Assembly: GCA_002811675.1 (NCBI GenBank)
Contig: PDIM01000002.1
Coordinates: 1-64,000 of the forward strand
Source of the DNA: Ichthyosporea sp. XGB-2017a
Taxonomy: Eukaryota > Opisthokonta > Ichthyosporea
Length of the DNA stretch: 64,000 bases
Direction of reading: 5' to 3'
In this document: piece after piece, positions 10,876 through 21,482 of the stretch
Numbering within the stretch: the stretch's first letter is position 1
Layout: every line of letters begins with the position of its first letter
Position numbers and translations under genes: made by a program
The notes under the pieces: generated by a model
What the model saw: only the letters and a program-made list of their open reading frames with translations
What the model was told of the DNA's origin: nothing
Databases searched by the model: none

Positions 10876-11836
10876 CCTGAAAACTAATACTAATAGATCA
10901 GAAATTGAACCGAAGAGAAGTTACACCAAAATGTTTAAACGGCCTGCAAGGGAAGAGGGAGTTTCTAGACTGAAAGAAGTGTTACGGTACTTGTCCCTAG
11001 CTACCTATCTGTTAGTCCATCCCCCGGATTTCAACTTCTTGTTAAGTTAATCAAGACAGAGTTCCAAGAACAGTCAAGTTGCCTAACTTTAGGTCCACAC
11101 TTTGTTATTATTTTATTACCAAATATATTATTGTAATATTATTACCTGTCTGACTCATCAACCACAAACTCCTATGACCTATCCCACGGCCCACAAGCTG
11201 TGCCTGACTGACTCGTGGTATGTGTGTGGCTATTTTATGAGTCACAATTTCATGGGCTGCTTGTTGACAATTGACGTCAATAAAGCCCAGCTCTGCATTC
11301 CTCTGCAGGGGGGCAGCTTGCTACATAGCTGGCGACTGCTGAGTGCTGAGCCAGTCCGAAGACCACGAGTTTTCAAGTATAGGATTCAGAGGATGGATTC
11401 ACAGCTCTTTCTAATAATTTCGCATGATGAGTCATGGAGCGCCACTGCCCTATTGGACGTCGACTCTGGGCCCTGGGGTTTGGACTTTGGACTAATTTGT
11501 ACTTTGGAGTTTCGAGTGCAAAAAGTAAACTGAAATAGAAAAGTACCTGCCCCTTAGGAGGGCTGGGCTTTGGAGTTTGAACCTTTGCTTGGTCCTTGGA
11601 AGCACAAATGTCTAGCTAGCTAGTTCGAAGGCATAGCTCATGTGCGCAAAGAAAAAGTCGCAAACCGAAGTCAAAACGTCACTAGTTCCTATTGAAGATT
11701 GCATTTACAGCGACCTGGTCAACTGCCCTTGTTCGATAATAGATGAAGTGCCTGAAAGTTGCCTATAAGTTAATTATAACTTCTTTACATTTATTAGTAT
11801 CTCCACTTGGAATTTGGAAAAACAGTTGAAACAATT
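10876..11836. other. Intergenic region between ABCA start and AMT stop
   Basis: No supported gene. A 143-codon frame on + (11102-11533) has no recognisable domain and begins with a non-ATG codon (TTG). The stretch contains a local cluster of bZIP-type heptamers, listed separately, and is the natural promoter region of the minus-strand ABCA gene. Its AMT-proximal end is AT-rich. Confidence 0.55.
11151..11434. promoter_or_regulatory. Cluster of three GCN4/AP-1-type sites (TGASTCA)
   Basis: Perfect TGACTCA/TGAGTCA heptamers lie at 11151-11157, 11238-11244 and 11428-11434, with a one-mismatch relative (TGACTCG) near 11209. The pair of mirror heptamers is expected about once per 8 kb in random sequence, so three within 284 bp is a clear local excess. 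They lie 276-560 bp upstream of the ABCA start, and the AMT stop is on the other side. The binding factor is inferred from the known bZIP consensus only. Confidence 0.45.
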
Positions 11837-13225
11837 TTACATGTATCCTTCATCAATAAATGAAACACTGGAATCAGTGCCTGTTGTGTTTGCATGATTG
11901 TTACTAACGCTACTATGAGCGCCTCGGGCAAAAGACCTCATGCGCAACTCGGAATCTGCCACAATGTTCACTTCATTTGTGTTGCTCCGCTCAACGTGAA
12001 TAGCATCCATTTCTACTCGCATTTTGACAAACTCGGGATAAGAGTATTCCCCATGGATAAACAAATCAAGTCCAGATAACTCAGCCTTTTCCGATACTCG
12101 CAACAAACCAAACTTAGCCATCGTACTCAGAACTGCATAAGTAAACATCCCACACCATGCAATGGTAACAACGCAAAGAAGAATATTCACACCCAGCAAA
12201 GTACCTTTACCGCGAATAACACCATCGTTTTGGGAAAACAATCCGCTTGAAACGCAGCCCCAGATCCCACTTACTAAGTGTACTGATACAGCATTGAGAG
12301 GATCATCTAATTTACATTTTTCAAAAAGGGCGGCAGAGTATAGATAAACGACACCCGAAACAGCCCCAATTACAATGGCCCCCCAATTGTACACGGTATC
12401 ACACCCTGCACATATTGCTACACAGCCAGAAATAATACAATTTCCGAAGACCACCAAGCTCCATCTCTTGCAAAGCAACAGGTTTATCATCAACCCAACA
12501 AGGCCAGCCGTGCAACTTGATAGCATGGTGTTAACAGCAACCCTTCCCATTTTAGTCACATCTGAAAACCCACTCACGGGAGATATATTAAAGGCCACAA
12601 AACCTATCCAAATAAGTGCTGCTCCAAATGCATACAGCACCGTGGAGTGGCCTTCAAGCGATTTTTCTCTTCCATCAAACCTCCCAATCCTCGGGCCCAA
12701 TAAATATGCACCCACAAGAGCGGCAGTTCCCCCTGAGATGTGGATTACAGCGCTGCCAGCAAAATCCCTAGCACCCAAATCATAAAGCCACCCATCTTCC
12801 TGCCACGTCCAGTGAATTACAAACGGAACTACAAGTGCCATGTTCATAGATGAAAGAGCTAGGTAAGAAAGAATATTTGTTCGTTCTGCCATAGCACCAC
12901 TGGGGATAGTGGCGGCAGTTACAGCTGTAAAAAAACTTAGGAAAAAAAAAGTCTCGGACCGCTGCGAATTAATCAAAAGATACCCATCACTTCCAATTAA
13001 ACCCCCTTCACTTGTTCCAAACCCAATCCCAAAACCTGTAAGCCAATACATAATAAGTCCGACAGCTGTATCCAAGAAATTCTTCAGCACAATATTTGTA
13101 GAATTAGAAGTCCTACATGCCCCAGCTTCAAGAAGAATGAATCCCACTTGCATGAGGAACACAAATAACCCCACGACAATATTCCCCAAGGCAACTAAGG
13201 AATCAGATGACACAGCTCCTGCCAT
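11837..13225 (-). CDS. AMT1: AMT-type ammonium transporter
   Basis: 462 residues, intronless. The frame stays open further upstream, but the first ATG is at 13225 (MAGAVSSDSLVALGNIVVG) and the upstream peptide has no family similarity, so this start is chosen. About eleven hydrophobic segments are present. The first carries the AMT motif FLMQVGFILLEAGACR. The pore signature DFAGSAVIHISGGTAAL includes the first pore His, and NAVSVHLVSGIWG holds the second. Both twin histidines are kept, which supports a working ammonium channel/transporter in the plasma membrane. The C-terminal tail (about residues 395-462) is cytosolic and Ser-rich (SFARGAHSSVSNNHAN), a place where AMT1 proteins are regulated. 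It shares a 587-bp divergent upstream region with the DHX35-like gene. Confidence 0.94.
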   Translation of the reverse strand: MAGAVSSDSLVALGNIVVGLFVFLMQVGFILLEAGACRTSNSTNIVLKNFLDTAVGLIMYWLTGFGIGFGTSEGGLIGSDGYLLINSQRSETFFFLSFFTAVTAATIPSGAMAERTNILSYLALSSMNMALVVPFVIHWTWQEDGWLYDLGARDFAGSAVIHISGGTAALVGAYLLGPRIGRFDGREKSLEGHSTVLYAFGAALIWIGFVAFNISPVSGFSDVTKMGRVAVNTMLSSCTAGLVGLMINLLLCKRWSLVVFGNCIISGCVAICAGCDTVYNWGAIVIGAVSGVVYLYSAALFEKCKLDDPLNAVSVHLVSGIWGCVSSGLFSQNDGVIRGKGTLLGVNILLCVVTIAWCGMFTYAVLSTMAKFGLLRVSEKAELSGLDLFIHGEYSYPEFVKMRVEMDAIHVERSNTNEVNIVADSELRMRSFARGAHSSVSNNHANTTGTDSSVSFIDEGYM

Positions 13226-13812
13226 GATTGTACTGTGCTTGGAACAAAAAAAAAAGGACTTATGATTACCAGAAGATACACAGCTGATCACCGATAGTTG
13301 GGGCAACAACAACAAAGGCAAGGGCTTCAAAGGACTTCAGCCACTATCACTTCACAAGCACAGGCCAATGATCCCTGTTACTTGCGGGAAGCAGATTAAG
13401 ATTAAACGCTGTAATAATGAGTAGTGGGACTTGTACCCTGGACCCCTGGTCAGTGGGCATGTATCATGCATGGTGACTGCACCGGAAGGATGGAGGGTGG
13501 AGGGGCCGTGTGACCGCGTGTAGGGTTGTTGATATTCCACCGCCCCACTCTCCCCTCTCCCCTCGCGATTCTTGTGTCTTGTGTAAGTGCCCTCTAGAGT
13601 AAGATCCATGAAAAAGGCAGAGAGGGGGACAGAGATGGAGAGTCACACTACACATGCGCGATGAAATCACAAACACCCAATCAAGCAATTAATATAAGTC
13701 CTCCCGACCCGCATGAGTAGATAGAACACACTGATTGAATGGGACTAAGACTTTGTGGTGTACAGAGGGCAAAGAGTTAGTACCCCGCCCAGAGAAAACA
13801 AGAGTAAGGGAA
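13226..13812. other. Divergent promoter region, AMT / DHX35
   Basis: No gene. It holds the shared upstream DNA of two divergently transcribed genes. A C/T-rich tract occupies about 13540-13565. Two short out-of-frame ATG-initiated frames (near 13712 and 13738) precede the DHX35 start, and either could act as a uORF if transcription begins upstream of them. Confidence 0.4.
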
Positions 13813-15891
13813 ATGCCCAACGAATCGAAAACAAGGCGGGATGAGTCGAATATCCCACCGAAGATGTTTTGGCGCCCAGGGGCCCCTCCTCCGGGTAGCA
13901 TAAGTGATCGTGAAAGCTTCAAAGAGGCGGAGACCGCATCACTTGTGTCGGCTTCTATGACTGGCTCGGTCATTGCTAGGTTGCCTATTCTTAATTATAA
14001 AAGGCAACTTCTTTACCTCCTTGAAAACCATCAGACGGTTGTGCTTGTTGGAGAGACCGGCTGTGGGAAGTCGACTCAAATTCCCCAGATTTTATTTGAA
14101 GCGGGGTGGACAAGTAGTGGTTATCGCGTGGGCTGTACACAACCTAGACGCATATCTGCAACCTCTGTAGCCTTGAGAGTGAGCGAGGAAATGGGAGTTA
14201 GTTTAGGCTCTACTGTTGGTTACTGTATTCGATTTGAGGATTGCTCTTCACCCGAAACCCGGATATGCTATATGACTGATGGGGTTCTGGCAAGGGAGTT
14301 GATGACAGACCCCCTACTGAGCCGGTATCGTGTTATAATGATTGATGAAGCCCATGAGAGAAGCGTATACACTGATATTCTTTTGGGGCTGATAAAGAGA
14401 GTTTTGACCCGCCGTTCGGATTTACGGGTTATTGTGGCTTCGGCTACTCTCGATGCATCCGAATTCTGTGAATATTTTAATAGCACCTCCTCAACAAGCG
14501 CCGTACTGAAGGTAACTGGAAGGCAATTTCCTGTAGATATTCATTATTTAACGGAGCCCGTAGATAATTATGTTGAACGTGCTGTGCAAACTGTTGCTGA
14601 AATACATAAGCATGAGCCTCTTGGTGATATACTGGTTTTCTTGACTGGACAGGAAGAGATTGAAGCGGCCATGCTTCTCCTCGAAGAGATAGTACGTGAC
14701 CATGGTGAGAGCATGCGTAGATCGCTTCGATACTTACCGCTTTATGCTGGCTTACCTATCCGTGACCAGGAGCTTGTGTTTGCTCGTCCCCCACGTAATT
14801 GCAGAAAGGTAATATTTGCTACTAATGTTGCTGAAACTTCAATAACTATTCAAGGAATCAGCTATGTGGTTGACTGCGGTTTCGTCAAAATTACCAGCTA
14901 TTCCCCAAAGAATGGAATTGAATCACTGGTTGTAGTTCCTTCTTCCAAAGCCTCTGCGATCCAACGTGCAGGGCGAGCTGGTCGCGTGAAACATGGAAAA
15001 GCCTATCGCCTTTATACTCAGGACTACTATGACCAGAAAATGCCAAATAAGATTCCGCCAGAAATTGAACGAGGCAACTTAGGACCAACAGTCCTTCTTC
15101 TAAAAGGACTTGGAGTCGCTAATCTGGTTAGGTTTGACTTCCTTTCAGCGCCATCATCGAGGCTTCTTTTAAGGGCTATGGAGCTTTTGTGTGCACTTGA
15201 AGCTATTGATAGTGAAGGGAATCTTACCGCACCCCTAGGTCTTCGAATGGCTGAACTGCCTCTTGAACCAATGTTTGCTAAAATGCTGCTTTCTTCTGGT
15301 AATTTTGAGTGTAGTGATGATATTGCTACGATCGCTGCCATGCTACAAATTCAAAGCGTGTTTATTGATTCGAAGGCCGCAAGGGCATCCCGCAGCAAAG
15401 ATCTCTTTTCTGTGAAGGAAGGCGACCATTTGACCTACTTAAATGTATATCGTGCGTTTATTAAGAATGGCAAAAGCTCCAAGTGGTGCTTGGAAAATTT
15501 TCTAAATTATAATTCTTTAAAAAGAGTAGATAGTGTTCGACGCCAGCTGCTTCGGTACATGAAGCGCTTTGGAATTCCTTTAACAACTTGCGAAGAACCT
15601 TCTCAGATTTGCAAATGCATTACTGCAAGCTTCTTTGCGAATGCGGCTCACTTGAGCCCAAATGGTGTGTATTATACAATCAGAGATAACTCGCCCTTAA
15701 ACATTCATCCAATGTCGGTTTTATTCGAAGATGCTCCAGCGCCTTCCTGGATTGTTTTTCATGAACTCGTTTTGACAAAAGAAGCGTATATGCGAGACAT
15801 CACTGTCATTGAACCTGAATGGTTGGAGACGTACGCACCTCACTTTTATTCGTATACAAAAGGGGTAAATAAAGGCAACCTTAGCAAATGA
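13813..15891 (+). CDS. DHX35: DEAH-box RNA helicase, DHX35-like
   Basis: 692 residues from the first in-frame ATG (13813). A second ATG at 13864 starts MFWRPGAPPPG, closely like the KFWRPG start of human DHX35, and may be the true start (675 residues). Motifs run in order: I GETGCGKST (about residue 80, the Cys variant typical of DHX35), Ia TQPRRISATSVA, II DEAHERS (about 178), III SATLD, the FLTGQEEIE motif, V TNVAETSITI and VI QRAGRAGR (about 385). HA2 and OB-fold regions follow. DHX35 is found in late spliceosomal complexes in other eukaryotes. Here only helicase identity and family are seen. AATAAA lies at 15928-15933. MDP1 follows on the same strand after about 200 bp. Confidence 0.92.
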   Translation: MPNESKTRRDESNIPPKMFWRPGAPPPGSISDRESFKEAETASLVSASMTGSVIARLPILNYKRQLLYLLENHQTVVLVGETGCGKSTQIPQILFEAGWTSSGYRVGCTQPRRISATSVALRVSEEMGVSLGSTVGYCIRFEDCSSPETRICYMTDGVLARELMTDPLLSRYRVIMIDEAHERSVYTDILLGLIKRVLTRRSDLRVIVASATLDASEFCEYFNSTSSTSAVLKVTGRQFPVDIHYLTEPVDNYVERAVQTVAEIHKHEPLGDILVFLTGQEEIEAAMLLLEEIVRDHGESMRRSLRYLPLYAGLPIRDQELVFARPPRNCRKVIFATNVAETSITIQGISYVVDCGFVKITSYSPKNGIESLVVVPSSKASAIQRAGRAGRVKHGKAYRLYTQDYYDQKMPNKIPPEIERGNLGPTVLLLKGLGVANLVRFDFLSAPSSRLLLRAMELLCALEAIDSEGNLTAPLGLRMAELPLEPMFAKMLLSSGNFECSDDIATIAAMLQIQSVFIDSKAARASRSKDLFSVKEGDHLTYLNVYRAFIKNGKSSKWCLENFLNYNSLKRVDSVRRQLLRYMKRFGIPLTTCEEPSQICKCITASFFANAAHLSPNGVYYTIRDNSPLNIHPMSVLFEDAPAPSWIVFHELVLTKEAYMRDITVIEPEWLETYAPHFYSYTKGVNKGNLSK

Positions 15892-16090
15892 TAATGGTTT
15901 AGAATGAAGGGGCTGGTTTGCAGTGTGAATAAACCTCTCCTAATTCTGTACTTGCAATGCTATTCAATTCAACCAGGTGATCCTTCACTCACAAATTAAT
16001 GCTCACTTTTTATTAATTATGGTGTTTTTTTATTTTAATTTTTTCATTGTAGTTTTGATTTGTTTTATGTAGCTACAGATTTGTATTTCA

Positions 16091-16603
16091 ATGAGTGCTA
16101 AAAAAGTCTCTTCGCAAAAATATAAACTGGTCGCCTTTGATATCGATGAGACCTTATGGCCCTTCTGGGTTGATACACATGTGCGCCCACCATTCAAGCT
16201 CCTTGCAGAGGCTGAAAGGCATTCGGGATTTGAAGCCAAAGATCGCTATGGAACTCTGATTAAACTTTTTCCTGATGTCAGGGAAATTATACACAAATTA
16301 AAGAAAGATGGCTTTTTGCTTGCTGCTGTTTCTCGGACAGATGATCCTCCTGCATCGAAGCAGCTATTGAAGCTTCTTGATTTGCATGATGCCTTTGATT
16401 TCAAGGAAATTTATCCTGGCCGAAAGACAACTCATTTCAGCAAAATTGCCCGTGATTCAGGAGTTAGCTTCTCTGAAATGATCTTTTTCGATGACGAAAT
16501 CCGAAACATACATGACATGAACGCTCAAGGGCTGAAGAGTGTTCATGTCGAGGGAGGGATAACGAAGGCGCATATTGAAAATCACGTTTACAATAGAGAG
16601 TAA
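16091..16603 (+). CDS. MDP1: Magnesium-dependent phosphatase 1 (HAD superfamily)
   Basis: 170 residues, intronless, ATG start. The HAD motif I is FDIDETLWPFW with the nucleophile Asp17 and acid/base Asp19. The MDP1 family signature PFWVDTHVRPPF follows directly. The motif II region is AAVSRTDDP, and motif IV is FFDDEIRNI with paired Asp residues. The length equals that of animal, plant and fungal MDP1. Members dephosphorylate protein-tyrosine or fructosamine-6-phosphate adducts in vitro, so a repair role in glycation damage is plausible by family. It is cytosolic, with no signal or membrane segment. It ends tail to tail with the aminotransferase, about 200 bp away. Confidence 0.93.
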   Translation: MSAKKVSSQKYKLVAFDIDETLWPFWVDTHVRPPFKLLAEAERHSGFEAKDRYGTLIKLFPDVREIIHKLKKDGFLLAAVSRTDDPPASKQLLKLLDLHDAFDFKEIYPGRKTTHFSKIARDSGVSFSEMIFFDDEIRNIHDMNAQGLKSVHVEGGITKAHIENHVYNRE

Positions 16604-16804
16604 ATAAGTAAATGCACTGGGTGAGGTTTATGACCTTGTATTCTTCAGGTATTTCACTCAACTTTATTGTTTTCCCTTATGTCTTACAGTTAAGCCACGA
16701 CACACCGCACTGACACTATAACGCACAATTGTAATAAACTCGCAGTTCGAAAAACCATAAAGGAAAGAACACTTTGCCCACATTTGTAGAGTAAAGACTC
16801 AAAG

Positions 16805-18004
16805 TTACAACCCGGCAGTTTCCTTTTCAAAGGTGGCGATACTAACGCCCGCTTCAAATTTCTCGTACTTGCACTCAGTAAGAGATGTTTCTAAAGCCTT
16901 CAGCACCTGCTTCAGGTGACCTCTGTTCAATTCACATGCACTAATACCCATGTGCCCGACGCGAAAGTACATTGTCTTAATCTTGGGATGAAGACCGCCT
17001 GCAACGGTAATTCCGTTCTTGGCCATCGCACCCAGAAGACTAGGTCCCTCTACTCCTTCGGGATAGTAAATGGTTGTCATCGTATGGGCAGAGTGGGGAT
17101 GAGATACTGCCACAAGCTTTAAGCCTAAAGCTTTAACCGCGCTTTTGAAAGCATCGCTGACTTTTGTGTGATATTCGGCGTATTTCTCAACTCCACCTCG
17201 TCCAATAATATAGTCAAGAGCCGTGTTCAAAGCGAAAACGTGGTTGGTAGCGGGAGTAGCAAAGTATGAGGGCTTTCTAGCCTCATAGGAAGCATGAATA
17301 GGAAGCCAGTTTTCAAAATCACCATACCAGTTGGTAACTGTAGCAGTTCTTTCCTTACGGATCTTCAAAGCCCGCTGGCTAACACACAAAAGGCACAAAC
17401 CAGGAGGAACACCCAAGGCCTTCTGTGACCCAGTAATGACAACATCAATACCCCAGCTATCGAATGCAATTAACTCTCCACCAGCAGAGCACACTGCATC
17501 AATTACAATCAAAGTATCTGGACTGGCCGATTTGATGGCAGCGCAAAGTTCCTTCAAGTCCATCAATACTCCGGTAGACGTATCTACGTGAGTGATTGTG
17601 ACCATCTTGTATTTCTTGGCTTTCAGTGCTTCAGTCACTTTTGCAACATCGGGCACGTTACCAACCTCGGAAGCATGCAGTGGTTCAATATTCGCGCCAT
17701 ACCTCTTAATACACTCTCCAAAACGATCGCCAAAAAAGCCAGTGTTCAGCATGAGCACTTCGTCACCAGATTCCAAAAGGTTACACGCAGTCATATCCCA
17801 ACCCAGGGTACCCGAGCCAGCAATAATGAATGGCTGCCCATTCTCAGCAAGAAATACCTTTCGAAGCTTTTCAATGCACTCACCAAAGGCTTCAATCAAT
17901 ACAGGGTCCACATGACTGCGGGTGGGCATTCCCAAGTTGGAAAGCACATCTTCGTGGACCTCAATAGGACCAGGAATCATCAGCAAATTTTTAGGTTTGG
18001 TCAT
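16805..18004 (-). CDS. AGXT: Alanine--glyoxylate / serine--pyruvate aminotransferase (class V)
   Basis: 399 residues. The start is the first ATG in frame (18004, MTKPKNLLMIPGPIEV). The leading LLMIPGP is the conserved start of the AGT fold, so little N-terminal sequence is missing. The PLP lysine is Lys195 in ITGSQKALGVPPGL, the cofactor Asp is in VIDAVCSAGGE (Asp169), and substrate-binding Arg is near the C-terminus (YFRVGHMG). It transfers the amino group of alanine or serine to glyoxylate. The C-terminus is AGL, which is not a canonical PTS1 tripeptide, and there is no obvious mitochondrial presequence. Peroxisomal targeting is therefore not supported from sequence, unlike many relatives. 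Confidence 0.94.
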   Translation of the reverse strand: MTKPKNLLMIPGPIEVHEDVLSNLGMPTRSHVDPVLIEAFGECIEKLRKVFLAENGQPFIIAGSGTLGWDMTACNLLESGDEVLMLNTGFFGDRFGECIKRYGANIEPLHASEVGNVPDVAKVTEALKAKKYKMVTITHVDTSTGVLMDLKELCAAIKSASPDTLIVIDAVCSAGGELIAFDSWGIDVVITGSQKALGVPPGLCLLCVSQRALKIRKERTATVTNWYGDFENWLPIHASYEARKPSYFATPATNHVFALNTALDYIIGRGGVEKYAEYHTKVSDAFKSAVKALGLKLVAVSHPHSAHTMTTIYYPEGVEGPSLLGAMAKNGITVAGGLHPKIKTMYFRVGHMGISACELNRGHLKQVLKALETSLTECKYEKFEAGVSIATFEKETAGL

Positions 18005-18433
18005 TATGATACACACCAATACGCAACAAACTAAATTCAATCACTAAGTACAGGAACAATAAACGGACAGATATCTCCAAATCTCTGAATCTCAATACAA
18101 GTCCATACTTTAAACATAACATAAACAAACCGCACGTACCCCGCACACACATGACTTTTTATACATTATCTCTATGGGGAGGGCCATTCAATGAATTATT
18201 ATTGCCCAGCTGATCATCACCCTTTCCCCAACCACAGTCCACAGCAGCTACAGCCGTGGGCCAATGCACAGTACGGTGATTATTCGAGACCCCCCCCTTC
18301 CCTCCTCTCATGCACCGACACAGCCTCACCGATTTCAGCTCCTCCATGGTTCATTTTATCTGTACTCAATAACACTCCATAACTGAATACATTTTTATTG
18401 TCTCCCTTCTGCATTTGGCACATTATCCTCTAC
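18005..18433. other. Intergenic region between AGXT start and ArfGAP stop
   Basis: No gene. It contains a C-rich then C/T-rich tract near 18287-18312 and otherwise unremarkable AT-rich sequence. The AGXT promoter should lie here. Confidence 0.4.
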
Positions 18434-20581
18434 CTACGCCACATTTGATGCGTTATTTGCTACAAGTAAATCTGCACATTTAAGGTTATGATGCTCCACA
18501 GCATACCCAATACCACTTTTGCTTTGCCCATCACGTAAATCTAAATTAGCCCCGGACCATATCAACAACTGAAGTTTATCAAGGTTGCCGTTGATGCATA
18601 CCCAATGAATACAGCTTCTTCCCGCGTGTTCCGCAGAAGGGTTATCGTCCACTGTGCTTACATAGTTAACATCTTCCCTTTTTGCAAACAAAAGATACCG
18701 AAAAAAATCGGAAAGTTCCTCTTTCATGCTCGCTCTATAAAGAAATTTTGGCAATTGCTCCTGCTCGTGCTCGTCTAAAGGAACTACATACGCTTTCGAG
18801 TCGTACTTTCTATGTACGAAAGCTTCTTTGACACTGCGAGAACTGGTTGGAGATGGTTTTGCATCCTCAGGAATCCTTGCTTCAAATATTTCATTCACCC
18901 TTTCATTACCCATGCCCAACACAACACCCCCCATTTCGTACCCCCAGTCATCCAAGGTTAAGGAACGAACCTTAGACACGTGAACACCCAAATTTCTATG
19001 AATACCCGAACACTCGATGCAAATGACAGCTCCTAGATTGATAGAAGCCCAATCAGGATTTGCAGCCCCACAATCACAGCACGTTTTGTTAGCGGGATTA
19101 GAAAGAATCTCTGATTTAATTGAGTCCGAGTCCAAAGCCTGTCCACTCAGTTTGAGATTATTCTGTTTATCCGAAACCATCATTGTTAGCATGTTCAAAG
19201 TTTCTTCTTCAATGGCCGAAATCCATTCTTGAACATCTTCGGCAAGAAACTGCCATGTTCTTCCCTCCATTGAAATCAAATTAAACACCTCATTTTCATT
19301 CACATGAACACCTCTTTTTGGATGATCATCGGAGCTAACCTCTCCATGCTCTTGTCGGAATCTTCCCCCAAAAAGTTTTTTACCCGGCTTTCGAACCTCC
19401 TCTTCGCCTGTCCCAGCGTCATCACTCAGATCAGGGGGAGTAACGCTTTTCATTTTTTCAAATTCTTCCGCCAAAGGGGAAGATCTTTCATTTCCCGAAG
19501 AAAGAGCTGTAGCTACATTCAAATCATGTTCCATTTGGCCTTGATAGCCAAGTGACTTGCTTCGAATAGGCATCGGCTGCTTCAACGTGGTTTTACTCAA
19601 ATCAATGGCTTTTCCCCCGTCGTCAGCGAAATAATCATGAAGTGAAGAATAGTACGTTAACTGACCACTTACAATAGCCGCATACTTTGCCTTCCATTCT
19701 TTCACCATACTCTTCTCCCCAGAAAACTTGTATATCCACCCTTGTTTCCTAGGTATCGGTCGCATTTCAATTTTTTCAGCAAGATCCGAAATCTTGGAGC
19801 TATGTTTGTCTTTCAGCGTTTTCAGTGATTTCATATCACTACTTTTTTGCTTTCTTCTTGTTGAAGGGCTCTTGGTTTTACTTAAATCAAACTGTATAGC
19901 AGCTTCTTTAAAGGCTTTGTCAACATTGAAACCCTGTTTTGCTGAAACTTCCAAGAACTGGGCTTGCTGAAGCTCATACGCTAGCCTTTGTCCTTCAATA
20001 TTTGGAATTTTGCGCTCCTTTGACACAGCACCTTTCGGATCCTGTAAATCGTCAGCGTGCGTGCCCACTACAACAAGCGGAGCCATTTCATCTTGGCGGT
20101 AGTGTAGAAGCTTTTCGTAATACTGGTACATGTCTCTAAAGCTAGAAATGCTTTCAATACTGAAACATAGGATAATAGCATCGGCCCACGAAACTATCTG
20201 CGGTGTAGGTGCTCCAGTCACTTCCCAAATGATTAAATGCCTCGGCTTTCGATTAATCAGCGAAGTTTTCTTGTATCTTAAATCTTTCGACCCCGTTGCA
20301 TTCTCATCATATTCCCCATGAATAAAGCGATGCACAAGACATGTCACACCGACCCCTGGCGGCCCAATAATGGCTATTTTGACATCCGGATTAATAGGCT
20401 TCTCCGCCGCTTGCCCAAAGACAACATTCTCAAGCGCATCCAGTTTTTCATTCAACGCTTCATAGACCGTCGTGTCAGTCACGTTTTCGAATTCTGCTCT
20501 TAAAGAACGGGATGCTTTCTTTATGATATCAAACTTTTCGATTTCTTGGCGTATAGCCTCGGTGTTGAATGAAGAAGTCAT
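18434..20581 (-). CDS. AGAP: AGAP-like ArfGAP: GTPase-like, PH, ArfGAP and ankyrin domains
   Basis: 715 residues, intronless, ATG start. Domain order is that of the AGAP (centaurin gamma) family: Ras-like domain (about 66-235), basic linker, PH domain (about 275-475, interrupted by a low-complexity insert), ArfGAP zinc finger (about 500-620, CDCG...[12 protein letters not shown] with CxxC-x16-CxxC and the catalytic Arg), then ankyrin repeats to the end. ArfGAPs trigger GTP hydrolysis on Arf proteins in membrane traffic. The GTPase-like domain reads GPPGVGVT at residues 73-80, with Val79 where the P-loop Lys belongs, and its G3 region is also altered, so GTP binding is doubtful while the ArfGAP part looks active. 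AGAPs are described mainly from Holozoa, which bears on the organism. Confidence 0.87.
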   Translation of the reverse strand: MTSSFNTEAIRQEIEKFDIIKKASRSLRAEFENVTDTTVYEALNEKLDALENVVFGQAAEKPINPDVKIAIIGPPGVGVTCLVHRFIHGEYDENATGSKDLRYKKTSLINRKPRHLIIWEVTGAPTPQIVSWADAIILCFSIESISSFRDMYQYYEKLLHYRQDEMAPLVVVGTHADDLQDPKGAVSKERKIPNIEGQRLAYELQQAQFLEVSAKQGFNVDKAFKEAAIQFDLSKTKSPSTRRKQKSSDMKSLKTLKDKHSSKISDLAEKIEMRPIPRKQGWIYKFSGEKSMVKEWKAKYAAIVSGQLTYYSSLHDYFADDGGKAIDLSKTTLKQPMPIRSKSLGYQGQMEHDLNVATALSSGNERSSPLAEEFEKMKSVTPPDLSDDAGTGEEEVRKPGKKLFGGRFRQEHGEVSSDDHPKRGVHVNENEVFNLISMEGRTWQFLAEDVQEWISAIEEETLNMLTMMVSDKQNNLKLSGQALDSDSIKSEILSNPANKTCCDCGAANPDWASINLGAVICIECSGIHRNLGVHVSKVRSLTLDDWGYEMGGVVLGMGNERVNEIFEARIPEDAKPSPTSSRSVKEAFVHRKYDSKAYVVPLDEHEQEQLPKFLYRASMKEELSDFFRYLLFAKREDVNYVSTVDDNPSAEHAGRSCIHWVCINGNLDKLQLLIWSGANLDLRDGQSKSGIGYAVEHHNLKCADLLVANNASNVA

Positions 20582-21482
20582 CAGTGACTATTACGAAACC
20601 CCCGTTTATAACACCACATATACAATCACCCCGTTTGCTTCCTCAATCCTTCCTACCTCCTCTATCAGCACAATACACACAGTTCTCGTTGAACGATATA
20701 TAGATCACAGGAAGCAAAAAAGGCGTTTACATAAATGAAGCGTCCAACACTCTGCAAGGGAGAAGGAAGGGCCACACTCCACCTACCCTTGCAAGTTGCC
20801 ACTCTAGTCTCTAGGGCCGTCCGGCGTCCACCCGTCCCCCATCGTCATCTTTCCTGCAGGCTGCAATACACACAACAATGGTATACCTTTGCCCTAAATC
20901 CTAATATTATGCTCGGCCAAACCCCGACCCCCAAAAGGCTACGACTAACCAGTGACCTTTCGTCTATTCATTTATTGTGTGCAGTGCAAGATCCATTGTG
21001 GAGTGTGTCCATATACATGTAACGCAAATGACAATTCCGAAAGCCAAAAGTCTCATGCTATTTATAGAATTTATAACTATTCTCTGCAGGATTGTATATA
21101 ATACAAAATATAACTTTATCATGCTGTATACTAAATTGTATATATAACTCCATAAATATGTCTGCACATGAACATCCAACACGTGCAACAACAAGAATAC
21201 TAAGTCCACTACGAAGAATACTGCCTTGAATACTGCATAGTTTCATGAATAGTACTCTTACTGGTACTCCATGGCCAGCTGTCCAAAGCAAATTAGGAGT
21301 CTGTAATTATTCCCAACTCGGTATAATACACACTTTGGTTCTTCCTACGCATCATCATAAGCTATACTTACAAGTCTTAGTATCGATACAGACGGATTCA
21401 TCGCTTAATGAATTGAAGAAACTGCGAACCACTGCAAATACAATAAAATGTCAGCGTTGGCGTGGAAACAATGGGATAAACT
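20582..21482. other. Intergenic region between ArfGAP start and DDX23 stop
   Basis: About 900 bp in which I see no gene, repeat or structured RNA. The ArfGAP-proximal part (20615-20665) is C/T-rich. The middle (21060-21140) is strongly AT-rich. Short open frames on both strands have no family resemblance. Confidence 0.45.

Noticed and set aside
11102-11533. 143-codon open frame upstream of ABCA
   Set aside because: Begins with TTG rather than ATG, contains low-complexity repeats of TTTGGA-type words, and has no recognisable motif. More likely promoter DNA.
11424-11535. Possible C/D-box snoRNA (ATGATGA ... CTGA)
   Set aside because: The spacing is long for the class, no closing stem pairs the ends, and the ATGATGA overlaps a bZIP heptamer.
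13226-13330. N-terminal extension of the ammonium transporter
   Set aside because: The frame is open but has no ATG before 13225, and the peptide has a homopolymer-encoded stretch unlike AMT proteins.
18438-20581. AGAP GTPase-like domain as an active GTPase
   Set aside because: The P-loop Lys is Val and G3 is altered, so activity is not claimed.
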